Under the pieces are notes generated by a model. That model saw only the letters and a program-made list of their open reading frames with translations. It was not told the origin of the DNA and did not search any database. Shown one piece after another: positions 11,523-22,800 of a stretch of DNA of 64,000 nt. Source of the stretch: Holothuria scabra (lineage: Eukaryota > Echinodermata > Holothuroidea > Aspidochirotida > Holothuriidae); assembly GCA_037179385.1 (NCBI GenBank), contig CM074179.1:68591806-68655805 (forward strand), in the 5' to 3' direction. A program made the position numbers and the translations under genes. The first letter of the stretch is position 1. Every line of letters begins with the position of its first letter.

Positions 11523-12424
11523 GGATAAAGAATGATAGCACAATATTTGGTCAAAAGCGGGTGGCGGGTTCGCAAACACAACTCCCTAATAATCGAGAAT
11601 AACCTCGCTCCAACGAACCTACGTTTGTGCAGCTGGACTGAGAAAAGAACATGACTTACGATGACGTCCTCTCCCTCGTCGCATGTTGACACCCGTTGTG
11701 TAATCATGAAAAATTGTGAAAAGACTTTCTTTGCTTCATACCCCTGGCTGATGGGCTCATTCCGAGTTAAGGTATCAAATTTCTCATACCGAATGTAACA
11801 TCTGCATTTGGGACAAAGATTACTCCCGAAAGAATTTAATATGGTTGATCAAGTTAGTAATGTTACAACCGCTTATTGCTACTTTACGATTAAATTATGC
11901 ATAAACTATGGTAACTTAATGTCTCCATCGACACATGCAACCTGAAGTCACTTTATTTAATCCATTCTTACCTTTGAAATTCTGTATAGTGTTGGAATGC
12001 TGCCTTCAGTTAATAACTCCAGAAAGACTAGAGAACAATCTCATACTCAGGTTCCAACTGCAAACTATTACAACATAGGTCGAAGCACTAATGGTACCTT
12101 GCCTGCAATGTTTAACAAATGGTACAGCAAGTGTGTCTTGCACAATTGATGGCGGTCTTTCGAAGGTAGTTCCCATAATCAAAGCTGCGGCATTGATTCA
12201 TTGTACAGGAATGACTAGAATCAGAAGTCATCTAAGACTAGAATGCCAATATGTGGTTCTACCCAAATTCTACATTTCTTTTAAACCAATAAATATTTAT
12301 GGAGATCAGCATTTATGTAGCAAGTAAAACAGTAACGGTTAGAAACCTAAAAGTTACCTAGGCATGCATAAATCCTCCTCAAAACGGCGGTAAGAGTGAC
12401 GGGATGTTTGGAATCACTTTAGGA
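11523..12424. repeat. tandem segmental unit 2, right part
   Basis: Aligns with 3550-4445 of unit 1; shared blocks include TTGCACAATTGATGGCGGTCTTTCGAAGG-like sequence near 12137-12165. It is interrupted at 12424 by the hAT-type element and continues at 17283. Confidence 0.7.
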
Positions 12425-13068
12425 CAGGGGCGTCGATTTGTTTTTCAAAGTGGGGGACATCTGGCCTAATTTTTTTCTCCTGTCCTGGTAACGAGGGGGG
12501 GGGACAGGGCAGGCATCAAGATATTACGATTTTTTTTTAATGTGAATACCCCTGTAATGGGGCCGTAATATTCGTAAAATAAGTGAAAAGATGGAGCTTG
12601 TATTGCAGAAAAGTTTGGATTCTCTGTTTCATGTTAGAAAATTAGAAAAGTTGGGGTATTACTAAAAAATTTAGATTTCCTATTGGCAAATCTCAGATTG
12701 AATGGTGACCAAAGATCGTTGTTGCTACATAATGTTTTCCAACCCCTACGAAATGAGGCTCTCTGGCGAAATTTTTTGAGTCAAGAGCTTATTGAAGAAA
12801 ATTTTGAATTTCATAAAAGAAAATTCATAAAAATAGCACTGTAATTACCGGTGTCACTTGATGATCTGGTTTCACATATAGAAAATTTCCGTTTCTTACA
12901 GTTACAAAGTCCAGAGCTCGGAAAATTTTACTTAAGGTATGAGCTGGCACTCTTGCTTAGGAATCTCAATTTGTGAGAAGAGAAGGGGCCCAGATGCAAA
13001 ATGTTTCAATGTTTTGATTAACTAGGAAACTCCAAAAATTTCAAAGAATGATTTTGAAAGTGTGGGTA

Positions 13069-13084
13069 ATTACGTCAACGGACT
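13069..13084. repeat. LINE target-site duplication, 5' copy
   Basis: ATTACGTCAACGGACT. It is repeated at 16291-16306 with one mismatch (G for A) and marks the 5' border of the LINE insertion. Confidence 0.9.
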
Positions 13085-16000
13085 TCTTTATTGTCTGGCG
13101 ATACTTATTGTGAGATGATAAAAAATACGGTGAACGACACCGTAGCCTCAAACATTGAGGCCAACCCTAGTCTATTATGGGAATTGTGCAAACTTAATAT
13201 AAGATCTGTTTCTATTGACTACTCTAAGATACGGGCAAGGGTCCGTAAAATTGACGAAAGAAAGATTCTTGAAAAAGTTCAGTTGTATGAGCAACTTTAT
13301 TCGACGAACCCCTCCCATGAAATTAAAGAACTACTGTATGATGCTAGGGCAAAACTTGATCAATTTTATAACTTTAGGCTGAAAGGGATTATAATTCGTT
13401 CGCGTGCAAGATGGGTTGAAGAAGGGGAAAAGAACACAAAACATTTTTTAGGGTTAGAAAAACGTAATAAATTCTCTAGTACTATTAACGAACTGATCAC
13501 TGCGGAGAATAAGGTGTTAACAAGTCCTGAAGATATTTTACTGGAAGGGAAAAAGTTTTACTCTGCTCTCTGTAAGAAAGACAATAATGTTGCTGCACGT
13601 AGCTTCTGTACAAACTGGAATTATCAGCAGGTAACTATTTCCAATGATCAGAGGTTGCATTGTGAAGGCCTTTTAAATATGTCTGAATGTCGCCAGGTGC
13701 TTCTTTCCATGGCCAGAAATAAATCTCCGGGGTCGGATGGCTTCCCATCTGAATTTTATCTCACCTTTTGGGATTGTATAGGGCAACTTGTTGTCAATTC
13801 CCTTAATTATGCTTTTACCAAGGGTTATTTAGCTGACGAACAGGGTAGAGCAGTTATATCTTTAATTCCAAAATCTGGTAAGGATACACGGTATCTAAAA
13901 AACTGGCGTCCCATTGCTTTATTGAATACTGATTATAAGATTGCTGCCAAGTGTATTGCTTCTCGTATGAAAGGTGTTTTGAACTCTATTATAAGTTATG
14001 AGCAAACAGGTTTTTTACAAGGTAGTTTTATAGGCGAAAATATTAGACTTATACAAGATCTTATTTGTTATTGCATTGAGAAATCTATCCAGGGTGCTTT
14101 ATTATTCCTGGACTTTGAGAAGGCGTTTGACCGTTTGGATTGGTGTTTTATTCAGCGTACACTTGATTACTTTAATTTTGGCCCTCAATTTAAAAATTGG
14201 GTGAAAGTTTTATACAGTAATGCTACATCATTGTTTCAAACAATGGTTATTTATCTGCTTATTTTAGAGTATCTCGCGGTGTTCTTCAAGGTTGCCCCTT
14301 GAGCCCATACCTTTTTATTACATGTACTGAAGTTTTGTGTGCTTTGATTAAGTCGAGCCAAGTTATAAAGGGGATCTTGATTTCTGGTGAATCTCTTAAA
14401 ATCTCCCAGTATGCCGACGACACTGCCATTATCACTGATGGATCAGAGTCATCATTGAAGGAAGTTGTGAATGTGTTACAACTTTTTTGCAGTAGCTCTG
14501 GTCTTAAAATTAATTCTGAAAAGTCGCATTTGTTTTTACTCGGCCTCTATTTGAGCAGCATCCGGTATATCTTACTCATTTCAACTTTGACGCCCACGCC
14601 ACAGTGGTAAAGTATTTAGGTATCTCCTTTTCTTACCATAAAGACGACTTTTTTCGTTTAAATTATACACCTAAACTTTCTCGCATTAAAAATATTCTTC
14701 AACTTTGGTCCTTAAGGGATCTTACTCCTGTCGGGAAGGTACTTTTAATTAAAACCTTTGCCATTTCTCAACTTGTTTTTTTTTTTTTTTTTTTTTTTTT
14801 GTTTACTGTACTTCCCAACCCACCCAAACACTATTTAGATGAACTGAATAAAATATTCTTTAATTTCATTTGGAGTAACAAGCGTGATAAGATTAAGAGG
14901 TCGATTCTTTGTAATGTTAAGGGTGACGGGGGATTGACTATGGTAGACATACATGTTTTTGCAAAAAGTCTGAAAACTACTTGGGTAAAAATGTACATAG
15001 ATGATCATGATCGACCATGGAAGCTTCTTTTCAACTATTGTCTGCGTAACTATGGCTAAAAATTCCTGTTCTCTTGTAACTTTAGAAATGGTGACATTCC
15101 CGTATCCAATTTTTTTATCCGTGGTGTCTGTGATGCCTGGGCAGAATTTAACTTTTGTACTCCTCAAAGGGATTTTGCAGACCAATTTGTATTAAATAAT
15201 AATGATATTAAAATTGACAAACGTGTAGTTTATTATGACGTATTAAAGCAACGCAGTGCTTACAAGCTCGGGGATTTTTTTAATGCCGAAGGTAAAGTCA
15301 TTCCTTATAAGAACTTTGTAGATAAGTATAATATTAGCAACTTCCCTTTTACATTATATTATGGTATTATTTGTGCAATCCCCTCTACATGGAAGACAAA
15401 TTGGTTTGCAAGTGGCGTCCTTAATCTAAATGAATGCCAACTCTTAAAATTCCAGTTAACAAAGAGGTCTTCAAAATTTGTGTATAAGTCTATACTTTCA
15501 CGTAACGTGCTTAAACCTAAAGCTTTAGTAAAATGGGAAAATTACTTTGCAAATATTTGTTACACCTTAAATTGGAAATTCATTTTTACCACACTATTTG
15601 TTGTTGCTCGGGATGCAAAGATTCAATATTTTCAGTTTCGATACCTTCATAGAATTATTGGTACTAATGATTTTTTATTTCGTTTTAAGATCAAGACTCA
15701 CCTGTTTGTTCTTTTTGTAAAGTAGAGAATGAAACTTTAGAACATCTGTTTTGGTTTTGTCCTAAATTGAAAAGGTTTTGGGAGGAAATTTGTTCAGTTT
15801 GCTTAAGAGAAAAAATTAATTTAAATGAGACAAGTGTTCATTTTGGATATACAGAAAAGAAGAAGAATATCATCAATTTTTTCATTTTTTATGCAAAGTA
15901 TTTTATTTATTCTTGTAAACAAAACAGTACAATATCAGATGCAACAACGTTTTACTATAAGCTTAAGTTTAATAATGAAGTGGAAATTTTTATTTTAAAA

Positions 16001-16290
16001 AAGAATAACGGCGAAACAAAGGAGGATGAATATAGATCTGTTTTCAGTTTCCTGTAAAAACTTAAAAGTTAATTTCATTTACATTCATTTTCAATTTTTT
16101 CAAGATGCTGTATGCATATTGGCTACACACCATTCAAGGTTTTTTGCTTATTGATTTTGTAAAATAGACTGTAACGTTGTAATATTGTATTACACTGCAA
16201 ACTTTGTTAAAAACAATTATTGAACTTGCAAATAAAAGAGGTGCTAAAAAAAAAAAAAAAAAAAACTGCACGGAAGACGAAAAAAAAAAA
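13085..16290 (+). mobile_element. 5'-truncated Tx1/L1-type LINE insertion
   Basis: The insertion of about 3.2 kb is bordered by 16-bp target duplications and ends in two A-runs (16246-16265 and 16280-16290), as expected for target-primed reverse transcription. The endonuclease domain is missing, so reverse transcription stopped within ORF2. It lies entirely inside the hAT-type element, dating it after that insertion. Confidence 0.92.
13091..16057 (+). pseudogene. LINE ORF2: reverse transcriptase and C-terminal zinc finger, frameshifted
   Basis: The first 403 residues read in one frame. They include RSRARWVEEGEKNTKHFLGLEKR (thumb-proximal linker typical of L1/Tx1), NKSPGSDGFPSEFY, NWRPIALLNTDYKI, QTGFLQGSFIGENI and the catalytic LFLDFEKAFDRLDW. 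A frameshift near 14240-14290 moves the GCPLSPYLF block into the next frame. The YADD active site (14410-14421, QYADDTAI) follows there. Another shift comes before VKYLGISF (14604), and a T-run at 14778-14800 lengthens a coding stretch. The C-terminal CSFCKVENETLEHLFWFCPKL (about 15700-15770) is the CCHC-type finger seen in Tx1-like LINEs. At least three frame changes make it non-functional. The family call is by motif; L1 proper is less likely. Confidence 0.88.
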
Positions 16291-16306
16291 ATTACGTCGA
16301 CGGACT
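16291..16306. repeat. LINE target-site duplication, 3' copy
   Basis: ATTACGTCGACGGACT, directly after the A-rich tail, with one mismatch to the 5' copy. Confidence 0.9.
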
Positions 16307-17282
16307 ATACAGTCAATTTCAATACCGGGTGTACTCTAAAAGTAATTAGAATCACAACAAAAATTGTCATAGTTTGCGAAAGAATTGTGTAAAAGTTCTA
16401 ATAGTGAGGAACCATTTGCAATGGAAAGAAGGTAAAATAAATCCATGACTGGATCAAAAGCGCACTTCAATTTTCTGCGGGAAAATCACAGATCGAGGGA
16501 ATGGTACCCACCGGTACGGTGCTTCTGAGACACCGTTGCATAGGCCTACCAGCGTAAAATTGTTGAAACAAAAAACATTAAAATATGTTTTTTTCGAACG
16601 ACACCTCATCATGCACTATCTGCAGACAGAGGATGGAGGCGTACTCCTAATTCCTGATTGAAGTCTTTTATCTAGCAAACGTCAGTGTAATTTTACTTCT
16701 CTGGTAATGGTCTAAATACGAAATGGTCGAATCGCTATACAAATGAGTTATGTGAGCGTGTCGAAATTTTGCACTAGAAATACATTTTTCTAAACTGCGG
16801 ACTGTGCAACGAGACATTTTCAGTTTCCTTAAAATGTGTTTGCGTATTTCAGCCTGCCAGGCTGGTCATTCACTAAAGACCACAGATTTTATTAAAACAT
16901 AGAAGGTGGCGATTCATCTTCTTCATATTCCTAAATATTGTGCTCCTTCAAAACCACACCTGAAACCGATGAATAATGTATGTTTCAGATGCAAGTGAAA
17001 AAGAACATCAATGAGACTGGGCGAGAGAAAATTTTGGGGATTTGCAAAGCAAACATGTAAAACTATTGAAACAGAAAGCTAGTCCATCGTTATAGGTGGA
17101 GGACACCTTTCATAACCTACATATATAGTCTTTTTGGTAGAACCTAATTATTAAGTTACACGTCACAAAAAGTGCGGGGGGTGGGGGCTTTTACGTTGGT
17201 GTCCCCTCCACTCAAAAAAGTGGGGGACATGTCCCCCTGTCAACCCCCCCCCCCCCCGTTAATCGACGCACCTGCTTTAGGA

Positions 17283-18004
17283 TATAAACTAGTTTTTTTT
17301 TAATTTCGATGCAATTATTAGGGCAATCCAAAAGAACTAATATATGTCATTTGTAAAAGTGTGACAAAACAAACTGAAAATTTATCCTACTAATCAAGAC
17401 TAAAAACTGAAAACTTTTTTACTGTACTGAAAAGCTGTTGAACGTTCAGTACAGCAGAAAAAATATTTGTTATGTAGCTAAGCAAAGGTGTCAACATTAA
17501 AAAAGAGTTTAAAGGGCAAGAGCAGTCATCCCAAATTGAAGTAGTGTAGTAGACTGTCCAGTTTCACGATTGGCTGTTGGGAGTCATGTGACAATGTTTA
17601 TTCTCTTCAAATGTGAAATTTACTGGAAATAATTGCTTGGTTTACCATCAATATGCAAAAGTAAAGTAACAAAATGTAATGACAAAAAAAAAAACAAAAA
17701 CAAAAGGAGGCTAAAGCATCCGCTTTAATGTGTGCAAGTGTTTTAGCCTCTGCTGCCCTAAAGATCACTTTGGAAAACAAGTCCAGTGACTTCATTTGTT
17801 GATATCTGGAGAAATACAAGTCCGATTTGTATGAAAGGTTTACTTCACTGTGTAAACTTGAATCCTCTTTCACTGTGAAAATTCATTTTTGGCTTAAACT
17901 TCTCCTTTCAAATATATGGCGTTAACATTCCTGTTAGGGAATCAGGAGTCGTCTACCAAGGATTTCATAGGAAAATCCATGGACTATATCTTGGCTCAAT
18001 CTAT
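17283..18004. repeat. end of tandem unit 2 and start of unit 3
   Basis: 17283-17353 completes unit 2 after the hAT-type insertion. 17354-18004 matches the beginning of units 1 and 2, including the shared GGCGTTAACATT block near 17918. Within unit 3 about 400 bp (near 17510-17910) have no counterpart in unit 1, so this copy carries its own insertion. Similarity stops near 18004 where a LINE fragment begins. Confidence 0.7.
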
Positions 18005-18450
18005 TTCTTCCCCACAGGCTTGATAATTGATTCCTTTGTTTCGTGCCCTGATAGCGGCATCAAGGTTCTGCCTGGTGAACACATTTCTGGCAGAGACATT
18101 CACAGTAAGTTTGAGGTAATTAAAAATCTAGGTGTAAAACCTTTGCAGAATACTTTAAAAATTTTACAATTATGTTCTTGTCCTTTCGCAAATTAAAGTG
18201 ATACCAAACTGGCACTGCATGAACGAAATGTGGGATTATGACATTTTTAACAACACGTTCCTTACCCTCCTTATTAAAGAAAAACAATACTTACTTACAG
18301 ACATAACAAAGTTCACTTTACCTAAAATACTGGAAATGTGATCAGAAAAAGTCAGTATTTTATCAATGCATACTCCTAAATATTTGGTTTAAGTAGTGCG
18401 TTCCACCTCTGATCATTCAATTTTGACACATTGTGACTTAGAAAAGTAAT
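18005..18450 (-). pseudogene. CR1/L2-type LINE fragment, minus strand
   Basis: The reverse complement aligns with 9630-9950 of the CR1/L2-type copy. Both encode LSKSQCVK, TKYLG, a TFSDH..SSIL block, and the ..PH(F/L).(H/Y)AV.V.Y..(N/I)LRKDK.. segment after the reverse transcriptase palm. Here these occur in several frames with stops. It is a short 3'-region remnant of the same family. Confidence 0.7.
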
Positions 18451-21400
18451 TCGTCATGCTTGATACTCTTATTAGTAAAACACATTTCCTTTAGTTTCTT
18501 AGGCTGAAGAATTAAAAGGGGGTATGTCAAATAATAACAATGTGTGTTTTCAAGTGGCTTTTCTTTATTCTCGTTTTCAACTTCATCTTCAAATAAGCTA
18601 AAACGAGCCGAAATTGAGATTTTAACGTCATATTCTGGGACAGCGTGACATTCTGAGACTAAAGCGAACAAAGTAACAAGGATTACATCTCTCTGTTATC
18701 TACTGGGACGTAGAACTCCATCTAAACTAATAAGTTTCTGTAATCTAGCAGGAGTGCAGAATGTGAAAGAGAACAGCCTCTTCCTATTCTTCTGTCACAG
18801 CTTTGTTGGTGAATCATCACTTGACCGTGCAATGGAGCGTAAAATGATATTTCCACTCAGTCATATGAGTCGTCTTTTCATATAGGCTACAATACAGCTT
18901 GTACTTTTACAGTTTAACCCGTTTTATGCTAAACATGAACTGGTTAATGGCTGTATCTATCTTCACCGATTACACCATAATTAAAGGAGATTACATACCG
19001 TTTCTAATAGAGTTACAGAAAGTAGGAATATCCGCATGTGCTATGGGTGGAGACGAAGGGATGTGAGAACAGGCCATGTCCCCAAATATATTTGACGGAG
19101 GGCATCATATCAAATGCCCCCCCCATAAAAATATTTTATGAACGCAGAAAAAATGTGTACAACCAATTTCCTTTTTTGTTACAATCAGTGTGCTAGTCAA
19201 TATATTTTGCAATTGGTGTGACAGGCATTCTTTTTCAGTGCGTTTTGATCTCCTTTCTTCAATTGCCCGCTACGCACGCTTTTTCTCTACAATAAGATTT
19301 GGTTTAAGCTCTTCAACGCAAGTTTTAGATACGTTTATTGCATTAATTAGTTTTCGAAAACTACCAATGTAGCTGTACTGGTATTGTTCTATTGCTATTG
19401 TTGCTGTTTAAAAGATTCTTTATGTCAGGAAAGAACCTTATTTTGTAGTAAATGTTAATTCTCAGAATAAGTTCAGGTTAGTGGAGGGGAATTATCCCCC
19501 GCAATCCGATGACGTGGTTTTCACCGCAAGTATATTTGAAAGAAAAAGAAAACTTCTTGATTGCTGAATGATCTTTGACTATCATTAAAGTGAAAAGGTG
19601 CAGGATAGCAGAGATTCATAACATGATCAGAGACTTAGTTGATTACATAATTATTATGGACTTGCACGTCCCTCATGATGATTTTGTGAACAATGTTTGA
19701 CTTAATATGGTGTGCGCGTCTGCAGGAGGAAAACCTCAGGAAAGTTCTGGGAGTGGCTAGAACACTCTAGTTGGGAATATGGGAATTTTCTTGTACGAGA
19801 ACTAATAACGTTCTTTTGTTTCATTTTGTGAGCAAAATATTTTCAGTATTTGTCGGGCAAAATCCCAATATTGTCGACTCACTTCGCGCTTGGTCCAAAC
19901 CTATCCATTCCGGACGTTATTTCGGCAAACTGTCTCTTCTGGCACAGCTTCGGGTTCCTGTGTTATTAACGGGACAGAGTTTCCCTCCTTGACGTGTGCA
20001 TCCTTTCATGACCCCTTTCACTTTATGTCAAATAAAGTTCTTGCAACATGTCAACATTTTGCTTCGGTGTAGTACTCACAGTTAAAGTAAGAACCATAAG
20101 CTCTTAGCAGCAAACTTTTCCACTCAAAGCTAGGGAAACGCTCGAATTAGTTCCCGTGCATCAAAGCTTGGGGTGGTGTCATGCATCGTTCTCACTGAGA
20201 ACTATACTAAGATGGGACTAACTTGGATACCTGAATCTGAGCTCGTATTCATGACCGAATTTAGAATGTTGGACATAGTTGTCGAATTTGTTGCCGCAAG
20301 AATTGCATAATATATGGAACAATCAATGTTTCGCTCGAATTGGAAGGGCATATTGGCATTGCTTCAAATAAGCTCGTATTGAAGAGAAGACATGGACTGC
20401 TTTTACGTCGCTTGCACTAGTCCTCACGAAGACACTGGGATGCAAAGGATATTTCCTTGTAATATAACACCTTTCCAGAAGAACAGAATCACCAAGAAAG
20501 CTTGTTGAGTATTGAAAACAAACTGCTTGTACGGCGTCTTTGGGCTAGCAATGAATGAAAGCTTGTAAGATTGCAAGCGGATCTAAAGCATTAGACAAAG
20601 GTACTGGATATCATAATGCTGGTATTGTTAAAAGCAAATATTATCGAATATTCAACATGACTTCGTTGCCTGTTGCTTCCTTCTTTACAAGCAAGATCGT
20701 ATTGAATATTGAAAACGAATTGCGTGCAAGTATTGTTTCAAACAAATTTATTACGCCACAAATCATGAAGGCTACCTTGCAAAATTACAAACGGATATGA
20801 AGCAAATCAAATGAGAAATGGTTTAAGGTTGCTTATATTGCTACCATCAAATTCTCGATAACGATAGTCAAGTGCATTTTGCTCTTTGTAATGTTACAAG
20901 AGCATAACAATACATCAGTGATGTATTACAGGCAACTCACAAATGGGAGCAGACCAAAGCTGCTTGCATTCTCACGAGTATGCTCGTATTGAATAATTAA
21001 CAAAAGTGCTGTTTGGGGTTTCGCTTTTTCTCGGAGCCTTGTAACGGTACAAGGAAACAACCTTGAACCCCCTGTTGTAAATCTGTCTCGCTTGAATTCA
21101 TTTCAGGAAACTCCATGGAATGGCAGTGCATGTTTACTTGTAATGTACATTAAATTCGGGGCGCTTTTATAGAATACCATTGGCTGACGTGTAACATTTC
21201 ATTCTCCTTCCAGAATCCAATATTTAATCTAGAAATAATTATGACTCATTTAAAAGCCACTGGCTTTCTAAATGTGTTGCGATCTTTTTTAATTTTTTCA
21301 TGAAATTGTTAAAGGCTATATGATACTGATTTTTTTTTTTTTTTTGAGAAAATGTTTGAAAGACTTCGTATATTCGACCATTTCGGACATTGTGTTGGTT

Positions 21401-21740
21401 ATGGCTAAAAATAAAACCAACAAAGCTTCCATTTCTTTCTAGCTGACCGAGTTTGGCATACTCTTGTTTTATTGTTTATACAATTTTACCTTGGCTATGA
21501 CGTTTTTTCTCTTTTCTGTGTATATCTTGTTAATATTTTAGACATATTTCCTGTGTAACGTAACTCTGCCTTAAAAATCATATAGCCGCCTGCATTTTTC
21601 TTACCTTAATCCCCGAATATTGAATGTTGTTGGAAATCAGGGGAGCAGTCTGCTACCCTTCCTGCGTCTGATATGCTTATAGCGGGGAGCCGTTATTTGG
21701 CCAACCAACATCGACCTGGTGAAACTTGGTCAAACCTTTA
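18451..21740. other. gene-free stretch with weak local repetition
   Basis: No gene is supported. Around 20500-20800 two blocks recur at roughly 190-210 bp spacing (for example TATTGAAAAC(A/G)AA(C/T)TGC and GA(A/G)GCT..AA.ATT.CAA(A/G)CGGAT), which suggests an old tandem duplication. A T-run lies near 21331-21345. Confidence 0.4.
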
Positions 21741-21749
21741 TTCATAAAG

Positions 21750-22800
21750 ACAAATATAACCCAGGCGTCCATTAAAGTACAAAATTTAGCTTATGCCGAT
21801 AATTGTTATTATTATATTATTTTTTTTTGTTTTACTTTTTTTGAAAGGGACCATTTTTTAATTTCAACTGTCAAAAAAGGACTCACTTCTAGATTGTTAA
21901 GGAAGAATAGCAACAATGAAAAAGCAGGTGGACTCGATTATTAAATCCTTTTACTTTCATATTCGTACTATAGCTAATATAATACACTATATCTCTGCTG
22001 ACGTTTATAAAATTTAAGTTCATTCTCTGGTCACATCACGTTTAGATTACGGTAATGCTTTACTCTTTGGCCTCCCTAAAACTCTTACAGGTCGTCTACA
22101 ACGTGTAAAAAATTGTGCTGCTCGACTTTTGACACGTACTCGGCAGCAGACATATATCTCACCGATTCTGCATAATCTGCATTGGTTGCCAGTTAATAAT
22201 AGATCGCAATTTAAGATTCTTCTGAAGGTATTTCAATCCTTTGGCAATTCAGCTCCAGTTTACATTCGTGAACTTCATAAGTATCAGCCGTGTACATCCC
22301 TGCGTTCCCAATCGAAATGTTTCCTTGTTACGCCCAAAGTTAGATCGTCCACTTTTGAGATTAAGAGGCTTGATAGACGCGCAGCAGCACTTTGGAACAA
22401 GCTGCCCATGGAACTGAAGCGGGCGATCAAGATGTATGAATTTAAGAAATTTCTAAAAACCTTATTTTTTTAAGCTGCTTTTAGTTGATTTCGATTTAGA
22501 ACTTGCAAATCTTCCTTGCTTTTTGTTCTAACCTTGTTCCTGTTTTTCTGTGTTTTATTTTCCCTTTCCCTTTTTTCCCTTTCGTAATGTTTCTTATATA
22601 TTTCCTATTTTCTGTTTATTTTATGATTTTTATCGTTGGCATTCTTAGCTTTCAGGTGTATTTACTTTGTTGGTTTAACTTCGTTTTCTGATTTGTTTTG
22701 TTTTTAATCTGTTTACAGTTTTATTTTCTTACATCTGAGAAGCGCTCTAGTGCTTGTAATCCTTTCATTACCACAGAAAAGGCGCTCTATTAGTTTCTTC
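21750..22800 (+). pseudogene. CR1-clade LINE 3' fragment (C-terminal ORF2 and 3' UTR)
   Basis: From about 21953 the reading HIRTIANI..ISAD, VHSLVTSRLDYGNALLFGLPKTL, RLQRVKNCAARLLTR, ILHNLHWLPVNNRSQFKILL, SLRSQSKCFLVTPKVR and AAALWNKLPMELK (ending at 22470) is the conserved C-terminal region of CR1-type ORF2 proteins downstream of the reverse transcriptase. The 114-residue open part starts at 22129. The 3' UTR has the typical GAAGCGCTCT...GGCGCTCTATTAG hairpin-like end (22740-22797). The reverse transcriptase palm is absent, so this is a 5'-truncated dead copy of a different subfamily from the 8.7-kb one. Confidence 0.85.

Larger units (their letters stand above)
12425..17274. mobile_element. 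4.85-kb hAT-type element (non-autonomous) with a nested LINE
   Basis: Terminal inverted repeats are CAGGGGCGTCGATT at 12425 and the complement of CAGGTGCGTCGATT ending at 17274, one mismatch in 14. The flanks are CTTTAGGA at 12417-12424 and 17275-17282, a perfect 8-bp target duplication. The paralogous unit 1 has the uninterrupted sequence (TTTAAGGATGTAAAC), which confirms the insertion and its borders. GTGGGGGACAT occurs near both ends. Outside the nested LINE only about 1.6 kb remains, and no hAT transposase is visible there, so the element needed a transposase supplied in trans. Confidence 0.9.

Noticed and set aside
14835..15185. 116-codon minus-strand frame
   Set aside because: Antisense shadow of the LINE ORF2.
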